This document shows positions 1 to 11,136 of a DNA stretch of 64,000 nucleotides, piece by piece. The notes beneath the pieces were generated by a model. It was not told where the DNA came from, made no database searches, and saw only the letters and a list, made by a program, of their open reading frames with translations. The stretch is from positions 211,885,689 through 211,949,688 of the forward strand of contig NC_073302.1 in NCBI RefSeq assembly GCF_027595985.1. Reading direction: 5' to 3'. The translations under genes and the position numbers were made by a program. The first letter of the stretch is position 1. Each line of letters opens with the position of its first letter. This DNA is from Sorex araneus (taxonomy: Eukaryota > Chordata > Mammalia > Eulipotyphla > Soricidae).

Positions 1-134
1 AAGGAAGGAAGGAAGGAAGGAAGGAAGGAAGGAAGGAAGGAAGGAAGGAAGGAAGGAAGGAAGGAAGGAAGGAAGGAAGGAAGGAAGGAAGGAAGGAAGG
101 AAGGAAGGAAGGAAGGAAGGAAGGAAGGAAGGAA
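1..134. repeat. (AAGG)n microsatellite
   Basis: An essentially perfect AAGG tetranucleotide array runs from the window edge to about position 134, so its true length is unknown. It is purine-only on this strand. No flanking repeat is visible that would explain it as a SINE tail. Confidence 0.98.
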
Positions 135-3100
135 TGCATACAATGAAAAACACCAGGCTGTGCTGTCAGTAGTAAATCAGCAGGGCCCTGTGGAAGTCTT
201 GGGCCTCTGTGGCAGCTGTTTAGCCCTCCCTCCTTCCCTCGCTCCACTGAAGTCCGATTCATCCTTCTCATAGGTGCTATAGTCAGGTATATGAGGGCGG
301 CTATAGTAGAGTGAATCTCTTTCAGCACCGCACACATCTGGGAAGTAATAAATAAGGACTATAAGTGGATAATGCCATAGAAATGTAATTGATGTGCTTA
401 AGGAGTAAATCTTAAGCAGCAAATACATAATCAATCTACTATTGATTGGCAATGAATATGGGGGCCCCATTTATCTGAGACTCAGGATGGATTATTAATG
501 AAGTGTGGTCAGAATGGGGAAGATGAAAGGTTATAGGCATGGTAAGGACAAATTCATCTGCCCAAGGAATGAGGTATTTTATCTAGGTGCTGTAAGCTAA
601 ATATTTTCCTTAACTTTTTCCTTTTAATTGAGGGTGAGAATTGGAAATAAAGTCAAAACTATACTACATAAAGAAAGTGTGTTTCTACCATACAGTTTTC
701 TAAGTGATTTTAAATTATCTATTGTACTTACGCATATTTTTAGTAACTTGTGTACCCCTCATTCCATTATACCATTGCTGCTATTTTAAGGTCCAAAATT
801 TAAAAGGAATAACTTTTTTGCAATAGTTAAAAGGCATATAGAAACCAGGTTGTGTTCTTAGGGTAAGCATTACTAAAACCACCAATATCACTCAGCTTTT
901 CAACTGATAAAGGTTTATATTCAATTCTTAAGAAATTTCTCAACAATCTTGTTGCTTTCTGGCACAGTTCCAAAGGATCCTGGGATACTTTCTTTGGGAA
1001 AGATGATGCTCCTAGGAATGTAGAGGTAAAGAAAATTTGCTTCCTGATGAACAATTACTATTCTGTCAAACATTAGCACTATCTCTGCTACACCTATGAA
1101 ATGTACAATTTATGCTAAGAATGTCTAGACAAGGTAAGTAATACCTATTTGAGAAGCCTTTGATGCATGTAAATTCATAGGAGAGATTGTCAAAAAGGCA
1201 GATTTGCAGGCCCTTGAAGTGTGTTCATTGGGTAGACCTACTTATTGTTTTAACAGGCCTAATTTCTTAGCATACATGTTCTCACAGAAAAAAAATCTGC
1301 CTTAAGAAATGAGATAAAAATTATCCGTATCCGTTGCATTATTATGAAAATTTTAAAAAAACATGTGGACATGTGGAAAGTCAGTGTGTTTCCAAGTCAT
1401 CCCCTCTGCACCTCAAGGGAAGCTATTCTGCCCTATTGCCTTGGGAAGTTGAACAACTATCTCTGTACCCTGTTGTAGGTCCAAAGAAGCACTGGAAATA
1501 CCCCTCTATGAAGAATCATATTAGAACTGGGTTGGTCTCTTTCACTTTCTCAAGTTTTCTTTCTCTTTTGTTAATTGCTTTTGTACTTGACTTGGAGACA
1601 AAGCCATAAAGGAAAAAAATTGCGTTTGCTTCTCAGAGCTCTTTCTTCTCCTCTCAGACTATTCTGAAGGCTTCATGAACATCAGTTGTTATTCTTTGAA
1701 GAGATAATTAGAACAAAAAATTAGATGATAATATGGGTGATTTTAAGTGTAGACATGCACAAAACTCCTTGAAAACCAGGTTGTGGTATGCATTCTTATT
1801 TTAGACTTGCCCCTGTTAGCATCCTCTCAGTAAACAGGTGCATACACTTTCCAAGCTGTCACTGTTGTTTATTTAGCCCGTGCGCTTCAAAATCTACTGA
1901 TGGATGGTACCAAACCAGCTTGAGGCTGTACTTTCAGAAATCATAGCCTTGAAGTTTTAATGAGACTTTCTTAAAGTGTAGTCCAACGAGTTTATTAGAA
2001 TAGAAGCATATCTCTCAAAGATATCATAAGAGTATCACATTTGTATGTTAATTTTAGTTCAACAAATAGGAAAAATGATTATGAGTAATAGCTCTCAGCT
2101 TTCAGATAGTTCTTTTCATGTTCAAAGTGCTTGACAAACATTAATTAAATCACTGGCAGTCAAATTAGATAAATATGTTCTCTGTATGTGCATAGTTGTA
2201 CCTTCCATGCACAAAGTCTTCTAAATCACGTCATTGCAGATCAAACATTTTTTTGCCATCTGAACTTGGTTGGCTGACACTGATTCTAAGCAAGAGATAA
2301 TTACTGGAAGGGCTAATCATGAGGAGAGATTAGGCAAGCTTTCTTTGTATTTAAACAAAAACACGAATTTATCCTTGATAAAAGGTACAGAATGAACCAC
2401 AGTATAAAATGTCCCCCTGTCTCTAGGCCAGAAGGTAACAATGATAAAGCAAATTCCCTTACATTATAGTCTTGGAATAGCTAAGCACTGATTTAAAGAA
2501 ATCATTTTATCAGCAGAGTGCATTTTATTCTTTCTGGGTTACTGATGTTTTTGGCCTTTTTAGCACCGAAAACAAGAAGGCTTTTCAGGCTAAATATGGT
2601 GTTGATTTCAGCAATATGGTAATTGTTTATTAATGCTAGAAATCCTTGGTCACTACTGACTTGAGAAACATTTGGGCCAGCAAGTTAAACATAGTAAATT
2701 TTGTGATTATTTTTAGACTAACTTACAGTTATTTTTTCCATCATTGAATTTAATGAAGTTTTCCTACCCATCCCAAGAGATGAACTATTCCCAGTGGACA
2801 CAAGACAAAGTATATTCCAAATAAAAAAAAAAGAGTGCTAATAGCATTTCTTTCAATAACACCTAACAAATTAACACACTCCACCCACCTACATCAGACA
2901 ATTGGGAGAAGGCATGCACGTGCATGTGAGAAGACAACTTAGCCAGCGTCAGATTTGGGTTCCTTGAGATGCTCACGCTGCCGAGCTACAAATGAGGGGG
3001 ACATAAATCTCTCCTTCCCCTCTGTCTTGCCAAATTAGTCTCTTTCCAGAGAAAACTAGGACCCGTTAATTGGCAATTGATGAACAAAAGACCACCAAGT

Positions 3101-3185
3101 TTTACCAAGATGCTTGTTCAAAAATGTTTTGCAAAGTACCACCTGGAGTCACAGTGGCTGTGTGCACCTCACAGAATGGTAATTT
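135..3185. other. AT-rich single-copy DNA, no gene seen
   Basis: About 3 kb without recognisable repeats, CpG clusters or codon-like open frames. The 91-codon frame at 1334-1609 has no recognisable domain. It is AT-rich, is not flanked by splice signals I can support, and is probably chance. Segments around 2230-2400 hold several homeodomain-type TAATTA-like cores, but I cannot claim conservation. Confidence 0.6.
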
Positions 3186-3187
3186 TT

Positions 3188-3195
3188 GTCTGTCC

Positions 3196-3227
<32 letters not shown>

Positions 3228-3228
3228 C
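3188..3228. repeat. (TCTG)n microsatellite
   Basis: About ten TCTG units with one interruption near the start. The array lies directly before the A-tail side of a decayed minus-strand SINE, so it may have grown from the SINE tail. Confidence 0.95.
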
Positions 3229-3235
3229 ACTTGTT

Positions 3236-3395
3236 GTACTTTTGGTTTTCGGACCATATCCAGCAGTGCTTAGGGCTTACTCCTCGCTTTTTGCTCAGGG
3301 ACCACTTCTGGCAGTACTTGAACGGCTTATATAGTCCGGGGGAATTGAACCTGAGTTGGCAGAGTGCAAGGCAATCTTCTTGACCCCTTTGCTTT
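3236..3395 (-). mobile_element. Decayed type A SINE
   Basis: Minus-strand relic of the short SINE. The reverse-complemented core (GCAGTGCTTAGGGCTTACTC, then GCTCAGGGACCACT) and the tRNA-like head (GAATTGAACCTGAGTTGG, GTGCAAGGCAA) are recognisable but heavily diverged, so this is an old insertion. Confidence 0.75.
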
Positions 3396-3529
3396 TGTCT
3401 CTTTGTTTTATAGCAATGCCAGTCTATGTGCATGCTTAGAAGCCTGATCTCTGTGAGATCTCACTTCCATAGTAAAACCTGCAACCCAATGTCATTATGA
3501 TGGTATAATAGCTATAGCACATCTGCTTT

Positions 3530-3712
3530 GTTATTTATTTATTTGGGGGTTTAGAGCCACACCAGGTGGTGCTAAGGGCTTACATCTGGCTCTGCAATCA
3601 GGATTACTCCTGGTGCGCTCCAGGGAGTACCTGTGGTGCTAAAGATCAATCCAGGTTGACCACATACAAGTCAGACACCCTACCCAATGTGCTATCTCTC
3701 TAGCAACAGGCA
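3530..3712 (-). mobile_element. Decayed type A SINE
   Basis: Old minus-strand copy. It has a TTTATTTATTT tail remnant, GCCACACCAGGTGGTGCTAA in the core, a B-box remnant (GATCAATCCAGGTTG) and a head end at CTATCTCTCTAGC. It lies tandem to two other old copies, a small SINE cluster. Confidence 0.75.
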
Positions 3713-3765
3713 TCTGCTTTAGATCTGACTGGTGGCAGTAATGGAACCACAGAACTACAAGATAC

Positions 3766-3972
3766 TACTTTTTCTTTGTTTGTTTAGGGGTCACACCCAG
3801 CAATGGTCTGGGATTACTCCTACTTTTGTGCTCTCAAATCACTCCTCGTGATGCTCATAAGTGACGCTGCAGATCAGACCTGAGTAGGCTATGTGTAATG
3901 TAAGCACCTAAATGAACTCTGTACTAACTCTCCCCGTACTAACTAACCCTGTACTAACTTTCCAGCCCAATA
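3766..3972 (-). mobile_element. Decayed type A SINE
   Basis: Third old minus-strand copy in this cluster. GGGGTCACACCCAGCAATG (tail-proximal core) is well preserved. The head is rearranged and contains a short duplication of a CTAACTCTCCCCGTACTAA-like stretch at about 3930-3960. Confidence 0.6.
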
Positions 3973-4119
3973 TGATACTATTTCTACTTTAATATGTCTA
4001 GTCTCCTTCAGAATCTCCTTTTATACCAGGAGTTGAAAGAGTGGACTCTTACATTTAGTAAAGGGGCTTGTTGATATGACTAATTTGGGGACCAGACAAA
4101 TATGCAGTGGCCTAAGTTT

Positions 4120-4496
4120 GTTCTCCTCCTAATATAGAGATGAAGAATTAGACCTAAAATGTTTAGATGGATTAAAAAATGTAATAGTGATTTCTCTCAC
4201 ATGTGGGAAATAAAGAAACATAGTAGAGGAATAGCTAAAAGACCAAATCAACAGAATCTGAGAACTGGGCTACGGAACTGAGTTTATCATGGTAGTGAGG
4301 TGTGTGTGTGTATGTGTGCACGTGTGTGCACATGTGTGTGTGTTTGTTTGTGTGTGTGTGTTGGGGGTTCAGGGAGTGTTGAAGTATGCAAGGAAGTGAA
4401 GACAATGGAGAAAACAGACATTCTGGTGGTTGGATATGGTATTGGAACATAAAATCAGTGACTAAAATAAATTAAAAAAATTTTAAATAGTGCCCA
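4120..4496 (+). mobile_element. L1 3' end fragment
   Basis: The text around 4185-4225 (TTTCTCTCACATGTGGGAAA, then AAGAAACATAG) matches the segment just after ORF2 in mammalian L1 3' regions. It is followed by a (TG)n tract, a G-rich stretch, and a terminal AATAAATT with an A-rich end. No coding part remains. The strand follows from the 3' terminal A-rich tract. Confidence 0.6.
4301..4361. repeat. (TG)n microsatellite inside L1 tail
   Basis: An imperfect TG/GTGCA array of about 60 bp. It occupies the place where other L1 3' ends in the window carry a (GA)n tract. Confidence 0.9.
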
Positions 4497-4630
4497 AATG
4501 TAAATAAATTCTACAGATTCTTATAAAGTTAACTTCTTCCTTCTCATAAAGTTCAAGTTCTCACTTCTACCCACCCTATGGAAACTTATTCCTAGATGGC
4601 CACATATGACATAATTTCTGTTGATATTAT

Positions 4631-4886
4631 GGGCTGGAGTGATAGCACAGCAGGTAGGGCATTTGCCTTGCACGGGGCCGACCCAGGTTCGATTCCTCTG
4701 TCCCTCTTGGAGAGCCTGGCAAGCTACTGAGAGTATCCCGCTCGCACGGCAGAGCCTGGCAAGCTCCCCGTGGCATATTTGGTATGCCAAAAACAGGAAA
4801 AACAAGTCTCACAATGGAGATAATACTGGTGCTGGCTCTAGCAAATCAATGAACAACGGGACGATAGTGCTATAGCGCAGTGCTAC
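4631..4886 (+). mobile_element. Type B SINE (long, non-A tail)
   Basis: Full-length example of the longer SINE. The tRNA-derived head starts GGGCTGGAGTGATAGCACAG and has a B box GGTTCGATTCC. The body holds a duplicated module: GAGCCTGGCAAGCTACTGAG at about 4713 and again GAGCCTGGCAAGCTCCCCG at about 4753. Then come ATGCCAAAAACAGG, TCTCACAATGGAGA and a tail of GTGCTATAGCGCAGTGCTAC repeats with no poly(A). The head is pol III type; the tail is discussed in the findings. Confidence 0.93.
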
Positions 4887-4899
4887 ATATACATACTAG

Positions 4900-5078
4900 T
4901 TTATACTTTCGTGGGGAGAGTGTTCCCCAGCAGTGCTTAGGAGGCCCTGAGTACACTCATGGCAATACTTTGCCTTACTCTGGGAGCTTGACAGTGGCCC
5001 AGGCCTAATTATGGGGTACTCTCAGTCCTGAGGTGCTGGGGCCCACACTGATGCTTAGGAATCTACTAACTTGTTATT
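4900..5078 (-). mobile_element. Probable decayed type A SINE
   Basis: GCAGTGCTTAGGAGGCCCTG and CTCAGTCCTGAGGTGCTGG resemble the reverse-complemented SINE core, but the head with its B box is gone. Assignment is tentative. Confidence 0.4.
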
Positions 5079-5099
5079 ATTGTAGATTCATCTGTACTC

Positions 5100-6135
5100 T
5101 TGTTTTTTTTCCCTGTGTTTGTAACAGTGAGTTTACTGTTTCCAACTTCTACCTACCCTCCCCCATGAATATCCAGTGTTTGATCTTGACATTTTCTCCT
5201 TGTTGCTAACCTTGCCCCCAACCTTGTCTACGCCACTTCACGTCACCTCCTGTCTCTGTTATCTCTCGGGCTTCCATCTGGTCTTTCAGGTTCTAATCTT
5301 TCCTATTTCTAATCCAGAATGCCAGAGTGACTAATCTTCCAGATATCTGTATTTTAATCTGACCTCTAAATCCCTCCTACCTACTTGTCCTTAGTGAATG
5401 CCCCTCCCTGCATATCGCCTTTACTTTCCTCCCGGAACCTTTTCACTCTGTAAACACTGGTCTTTCTCAGCTCAAAACAGAAAGCCTGACCCCCATCTCA
5501 AGGCTCTTCACCAGCTCATTCGGGCTCATCTGTCCTTCTGTGTTGTGAAAGTGAGCACTTTTGCATCAGCAGGTTTGAAAGGATGACGCGTCATGGAATG
5601 GTTTCTCTCATTCTGGTCACTCTTTCCATGTTCCTATGAAAGCCGAACTTGCTCTCCAGACACTTATTGGAACCTGCCCATAATTTGTTTTCTTTAGAAC
5701 CCTTATCACTATTTGAGAGTTGCCTGTGCATTTGTTCCTCTGTCTCTCCCAATTGCAAGGCAAGCACCACGAGAGAAGCTTTTTATTTTACTGCTTATCT
5801 TTAGAATCTAGGACAATGTTTAAAGATGAATGAAAACTCAGTGGAAGCAGAACACTCTGGACCATCTATAGTATTCGCAATATATTCAACTCTGGTCTTC
5901 ACTATTTCTATCAAAACACACTTTACAGTCCACACAGGTTTTTCCTCACTATTCACCCTTGTCATTTATTCTCTATTGTGTCAAAAGCATTGACCATTTT
6001 TTCCCCAGCCAGATTATAAGCTTCTGAAAGGCAAAGGCCCTTTTTAATACTTTTCCAGCCCTCTAGGCCTGGTAGAGTGCTAAACAGCATTTGGTATGTA
6101 TTTAACAAACACTTATTGATTTATTTCTGACTGTA
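5100..6135 (-). mobile_element. L2 (LINE2) fragments
   Basis: Ancient L2 in reverse orientation. GCCAGAGTGACTAATCTTCC with later ATCTGACCTC matches the L2 block ending in the usual 'cagagtgat...tctgatc' text. AGCTCAAAACAGAAAGCC and CACCTCCTGTCTCTG fit the next blocks. The end at about 5990-6130 (AGATTATAAGCTTCTGAAAG, then GTATTTAACAAACACTTATT) is the diagnostic L2 3' terminus read backwards. It may be two adjacent fragments. Confidence 0.7.
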
Positions 6136-6139
6136 ACAT

Positions 6140-6845
6140 TATCTACTGCACCACTGAGCATTTTTACATCAGCAGGGCTGAAACGGAAATAAAAATAGGT
6201 CGACCATAAAACACCAGCATAGGGCCTATGACAGGGTGAGCGATTTCATTCTTAACTTCAGTGTGATTTGAGTAGCAAACCAAAGGTTTCTGGAATGAAG
6301 ATGTAATGACTAGGAGGGGAGGTCTAAGGAAAATTTCTTGTTTCCTTCTGCAGCTATTGCTTTTTGAGTGAAAATCCTCTTTCGGCTCTCAGGTGCTATG
6401 GTCTATGAATGTTGCTACTGAACTGCGCGATCAGTACGTCATCTTGGTCTTCTTACTCTCCTTTGACCTCTATGTATATGCAGTTAACTCAAATCTCTTC
6501 CTTAAGAGCATTTACTGTCTAACATTGTTTCTAAATTTCATTGACTGTTTCAGACCTGAAAAGGTTATGTCTCTGATATTTTTATTCATACCTCTCTGTC
6601 CATGCTAAATCTCCAGAATAATTCTTCTCCTTTTGGATCACGTAGAGATTTCTCAGGTTCAAATTCAGGGCCTCTGTCAAGGAGTTGATCTTATCACTCA
6701 GCCTGATTTTCTACTATTCTGAAATAACCCTTGTGTTTTGATTCATCTTTATCTAACACTTTCTCCCATGTTATTGGCTTAGTCCAAATTTCATCTTTGC
6801 TTTTTCTGTACTTTTAGAAGTCTTTCCTTAAATGCAAATCCAATG
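6140..6845. other. Single-copy DNA, nothing recognised
   Basis: No repeat, RNA gene or supportable exon is visible. The 71-codon frame at 6393-6608 is hydrophobic-rich by base composition only. Confidence 0.5.
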
Positions 6846-6849
6846 ACAA

Positions 6850-7362
6850 TGAGATATAATTTCACATCTGTGCGAATGACACACATCAAAAGACTGGAAA
6901 CAGCTCAGGGTACTGTTGATGCAATATTGTTGGGATCAGCTTATATGAAAAATAGTATGGTGATTCCTCAAATGAGTAAGAGTAGAACTTCCATATGAAC
7001 TAGTGATTCCACTTCTTGGCATTTATTCCCAGTACAAAAACACTAGTTTGAAAAGATAGTTTGAAAAGATAGTGCTGTGTTCATTACAGCACTTAGTACT
7101 ATAGCCAGGATATGAAAATAACCCGAATGCCAATGATAAAGAACTTGTGGCACATCCACACAGTGGAATACTACACAGCTATAAGAAGAGATAAAAATAA
7201 TGCAATTTACTGCAAAGTGAATGGAACTGAAGGGTACTATGTGAATCAAAATTGGCCAAAAGGAGAAGGAAGAGAGAACATTCAGTATTTGGATGATCTG
7301 TCTCATTTTTGGTACAGACAAAATAAGGGGATGTGCTGTATTGAACAGTGACAAACACTTGT
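6850..7362 (+). pseudogene. L1 ORF2 C-terminal remnant
   Basis: A broken reverse-transcriptase-containing LINE-1 open frame, of which only the last part survives. The segment 7112-7351 still encodes the hallmark C-terminal text: a KNLWHIHTVEYYTAIRR-type motif just before the end of ORF2. Upstream (6870-7090) the frame is interrupted by stops and a small duplication (TTTGAAAAGATAG twice at about 7045-7070). It is 5' truncated and old. Confidence 0.85.
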
Positions 7363-7515
7363 CCTTGGTTGCCTAAAATGTGGCTGACCCCAGTTTGATC
7401 CCGCACCACATATGGTTCCCTGAGAACCACCAGAAGTGATTCCTGAGCACAGAGCCAGGAGTAAACCCTGAACACTACTGGGTAAGGGTGCTCCCCCCTT
7501 CCCCATCACTCCAGA
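7363..7515 (+). mobile_element. Decayed type A SINE inside L1
   Basis: GTTTGATCCCGCACCACATATGG, GAACCACCAGAAGTGATTCC and GAGCCAGGAGTAAACCC follow the type A order (B box, CATATGG, core, second GAGCCAGGAGTAA). The A box is lost. It appears to interrupt the L1 3' region that resumes around 7520. Confidence 0.7.
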
Positions 7516-7724
7516 ACAACAACGAAAACGAAACAGATTAGCCAGCAATAGGGATGGGGCGGGGACAAGGGGGGTAAGTGTACTGGAGGTGACAGAGGGA
7601 CAGTGGTGAGGACTCTTGAGCACTTTGTTGGTTGTAGGGTACAGTTAGTATCTACATCAAACCACAAATAGAAACTATTATAACTGTTAGCCTAATCTAT
7701 AATAACAAAAGAACCCAAACTATA

Positions 7725-7870
7725 GATCCTTTTATTTTTCATTTTTCAACTTAAGACACCATGATTTATAAAGTTATTTATAATTGAGTTTTAGGCAAAT
7801 TATGATTCAGCACCCATCCCATCACCATTGTCAATTTCCCTCCACCCTTCCTTCCTTTATACCCTAAATG
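7725..7870 (-). mobile_element. L1 3' UTR fragment
   Basis: GATTCAGCACCCATCCCATC ACCATTG with T-rich sequence to its left mirrors the terminal L1 segment seen in better copies, for example at 58420-58480. Short and diverged. Confidence 0.5.
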
Positions 7871-8110
7871 CCTTAACCAGCACATCTTAAGATTTGGATT
7901 CTTAAAACAAAGCAAAACAAAACGAAAAGACAGTTACTGACTCAATGCTAATTTGCAAAACTCTACGTTTCAGGTGGTACAGCATTTTACCTCTGTGTAT
8001 AAACCTCCTATACTACATTGCAAATAAGCTGTAATAAAACTTTTTTTTTTCAGTAAAGACAAATAGAAAAAAAAGTCTTTCTTTAATTCACATGGATGTT
8101 TTACAATTTA

Positions 8111-8292
8111 AGATTTGGGGTGAGAGGTAGGAACAGCGAGTAGGGTGCTTGCCTTGCATGCAGCCAATTGGGTTGGACCCCCAGCTCCAGATATGTCTCC
8201 TTGAGCCCTGTCAGGAGTGATCCCCGGGCACAGAGCCAGGAGTAAGCCCTGATCACTACTGGGGGTGGCCAAAAAGTAAAAAAAGAAAAAAA
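8111..8292 (+). mobile_element. Type A SINE, moderately diverged
   Basis: Head (GAACAGCGAGTAGGGTGCTTGCC), degraded B box (GGGTTGGACCC), core (CAGGAGTGATCCCCGGGCAC), GAGCCAGGAGTAAGCCC and an A-rich tail from about 8273 are all present in order. Confidence 0.85.
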
Positions 8293-8329
8293 GATTTTGG
8301 TTGAGGGGGTGAGTGGGTGTGTGTGACAG

Positions 8330-8645
8330 TGGGTGGGGTGGTGTGGGGGTGAGAGGGTGGGCGGGGCTGGCGCCACCACATCCTGCAATCCTCAGCCAAG
8401 TGGATCAGGTTTCTATGCCCTGGCAGGTGGTGCTATGCAGGCTGCTGGCATCCAAGGACAGCTGGGCGTTACCAGGGCCATCCCATGATGCTTGTGTACA
8501 CCACTGCTGGGGCTAGGGGGTGTACTCAGCAGTCCTTGGGGTGCTTCCAGAGCATGCAGCGGTGCTCAGGGAGCCTTGTGGTGCCAGAGATCAAAATTGG
8601 GTTCCTGTACATGCTAGTCCCTTGTTGATGCTATCTCCACAGCCC
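8330..8645 (-). mobile_element. Decayed SINE plus GT/GGGT-rich tract
   Basis: A G/T-rich stretch (about 8305-8365) is followed by reverse-oriented SINE text (GCAGCGGTGCTCAGGGAGCC, GAGATCAAAATTGGG, CTATCTCCACAGCCC). The middle is expanded compared with the standard element and may be two overlapping old copies. Confidence 0.55.
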
Positions 8646-8649
8646 ATAT

Positions 8650-9850
8650 AACTGAATCTTTGTTAATGGTAAATAGTTTCTAATGTTTGCTTTCATTACC
8701 TCCCCAGGACGGCAGTAATTTTCTTGGTGACAGGGATTTCCTAATTCTTACAGTCACACACAACTTTTGGCACTTCCCAGGATAAATGTATTTGGTTGGG
8801 ACATAGCTTCAAAGGCCTGGCTAGAATGATCTGCATTGCAAAGACCTTGACTGGGTAAGATGAACTTGTGCAATATGAATCCTTTAAACCCAGTGGGAAT
8901 GAAATGTCCTCTCACGGCAATACCTTCAGTTTAATGCCAAGTTCAGTCTCATACATTGGACCATGGAGGCCAAGCTGCAGAGTCAAAGATGTAGAGTAAC
9001 TTCATGCAGCAGAACCAGAAGTCCTGGGCGGCAGGCATGTGAGAAGAGAGAGGTCTGTGTTGGACTCCTGCCTTTGTTTCCCATTAGTCTGGGAAATACG
9101 GTGCAAGCAAATTACTCTTTTGATATTAAGCGTTTCCTCTGCAAAGTGCAAAAAAGAAAAGCTTCTTTATATTAGGGACTTGATAGCTGAATTATAAAAT
9201 GGCAGGATCTTATTTCCGAAGGAATACAATGGCAGTGATTGCCTTTGGAGTCTCTCCTATCCTGGCGTGGTCTGTGGGACAGGGCTTACGAGTTTCATGT
9301 CCTAGTAATCAGGAACCCTCTCTTTCAGTATTTGGCATCTATACTTTTCTGTTTCCCAATTTGTGTTAAAGTGGATGGACAGATGGTTTATTAGGCTTTC
9401 AAATGCTTGTAACACTGTTGTTCAATTCGACAATGGTTTTAAACTTAGACGATCCAAAATAGTGTAGATTTTGTTTTGAAAGGGAGATAGTTTTAACTCT
9501 TCAGTTTAAGGGTAATAATGTTTACTCACATAATTTAAAATACTTGCGGATCTAACTCCAACGCTTTAATCTAATTCTTTATTTCGGTGTGTTTCTTAAC
9601 TCATGCCACTGCTTGACTCTTCCAAGTTGAGTTTTAAAAATGAAGTTACTAGACTTCGTTGTGTTTTTGTTTGGTCTGGCCTGATACATTTAACCCACAG
9701 GTCCCTTCCAATTAATTAGAAATCTCCCTATACGAAGAGTCACAGAAACCTGAAGGTGAAAGGGGGAAAAGTCCTCATTTGAAAGGTAAGGAAGCAGAGA
9801 ACAGAAGGCTGCGGATGGTCTTTCTGCTTCACGAGCTGGAGAGAGGTTAG
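8650..9850. other. Single-copy DNA upstream of CpG island
   Basis: No repeats recognised over 1.2 kb, which is unusual for this window and fits a promoter-proximal region. No exon can be supported. The 70-codon frame at 8963-9175 has no recognisable features. Confidence 0.5.
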
Positions 9851-10494
9851 GTCTCAGGGAAAAAGGCGACCACCACGTGCGCCCCGCGCGCCCCAGGAGA
9901 CTTGGTCAGTCGGTACCCGTCGCACCCAGAAAGTGCAGTAGCAGCCGTGCAGGTGAGAAGCGGTCACCAAGACTTGGCTTCGCGATGCTGAGGGACTCAA
10001 CGTGAAGCGGGGGTCGCGAATGTAGTGACCGCCCGCAGCGCCCATGCCGCACTCGCGGGGTCTGGGCAGGACACGGTCCAGGCGGGGGCGCGGGCGGGGG
10101 CGCGCGTTGCTCACCCGGAGAGGTGCAGCAGCCCCCCGGGTCGGGGCGGCGGAAGGCGCCGGGGAGAGGACGGGGGGGGGGGAGCGGGCAGGGGAGAGGG
10201 AGCAGAGGGAGGGGGCAGGGGGCGCGGGCAGCACGGGACCCCGCGGCAGGGGGGACCCGCCGAGCGCACAGAGTCCGGCCCGCGGGAGCGGCAGGAGCGA
10301 GCGCTGAGCTCGGGGCGGACTCGGGCGGCGGGACGAGAGCGCGGAAAGAGCTGAGGGGTCCCGGGGGTCCCGTGGAGAGGAGGGACAGACAAGGGATGTC
10401 CGGCAGCGGGGGTGCGGGAGCGCGGCGGGGCCTGAGCCGGAGCGGCGGGCACGGTCGGTCAGTCGGCAGCGTGGCTGCGTCCGCCCGGCTCGCA

Positions 10495-10589
10495 GGGGGC
10501 GGGGTCTGGGCCCGGGGGCGGGGCTTGGCTCAGGGGCAGGGCCTGGCCCTAGGGGCGGGGCCTGGCCCCGGGGGCGGGGCGTGGGCCCG
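10495..10589 (+). promoter_or_regulatory. Five-unit 19-bp GC-box (Sp1-type) array
   Basis: Five tandem 19-bp units start at 10495, 10514, 10533, 10552 and 10571. Each opens with GGGGCGGGG or a one- or two-base variant (the third has GGGGCAGGG), followed by a CTGGGCCC/CTGGCCCC-like end. GGGGCGGGG is the consensus binding core of Sp1/KLF zinc-finger factors. A sixth GC box outside the array is at 10621-10630. The array sits about 130-225 bp upstream of the inferred donor, so it is probably core-promoter proximal. Confidence 0.9.
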
Positions 10590-10599
10590 CCGCTCAGAG

Positions 10600-10719
10600 C
10601 CGCGGCCACGGCGGGCGGACGGGGCGGGGCGGCGGCGGCGCTGGGGGAGGGGCGGCGTCAGCGCGTCGCCGGCTGGGCCGCGCCGGTGGCCAGGAGGGAG
10701 CGAGCAGGAGGAGGAGGAG
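10600..10719 (+). other. Putative non-coding first exon
   Basis: The 3' edge is defined by GAG|GTGAGT, with the donor at 10720-10725, a near-perfect U1 match. The 5' edge is a guess based on the GC boxes ending at 10589 and 10630; no TATA box is present, as expected in a CpG island. The exon would end in a GAGGAGGAG repeat. I found no ATG frame before the donor that looks like a real protein start, so it is taken as 5' UTR. The gene is not identified. Confidence 0.45.
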
Positions 10720-11080
10720 GTGAGTCGCGGCGGGCTGGCGGGAGGCGGGGAGCGCGGCCCCTCCCCTCGCTCCCCTCCCCGGCGCCCGCCTCGCGGGGCC
10801 GCGCGGCGCGGAGTCCCCGCGGGCCGCTTCCCGGGCGCGCGCCGCCCCCGCCCCCGCCGTCCGGCCCCGCGGTCCCCCCCCGACCCCCGCGTGGGCGCGC
10901 AGCGTCCCGGCCGGGCGCGGGGGGTGGCGGGGAGCGCGCACGCGCGGGGTCCGCGGCGCTGGGGGCGGGGGCGGGCCCCTTCGGGCCTGCCGTGCCCCCC
11001 GCGCGTTCCCGCGGCCCGTCCTCGCCCCCCTCTCCCGGGGGGACCCGCCCCAGCCGGGCTTGGCGCGGGAGCCGGATGGC

Positions 11081-11136
11081 CTGTGCAAAGGCCCTGTCTC
11101 CCCGCGGTCTGTGCAAAGGCCCTATCTCCCCGCGGC
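11081..11136 (+). repeat. 28-bp tandem duplication
   Basis: Two adjacent 28-bp units begin at 11081 and 11109 with CTGTGCAAAGGCCCTRTCTC and end CCCGCGGY. They differ at two positions. It lies in the CpG island just inside the presumed first intron. Confidence 0.9.

Noticed and set aside
9854-10609. 251-codon minus-strand frame starting MAAALSGG
   Set aside because: Same composition artefact. It spans the GC-box array, and its start lies inside the promoter repeat region.
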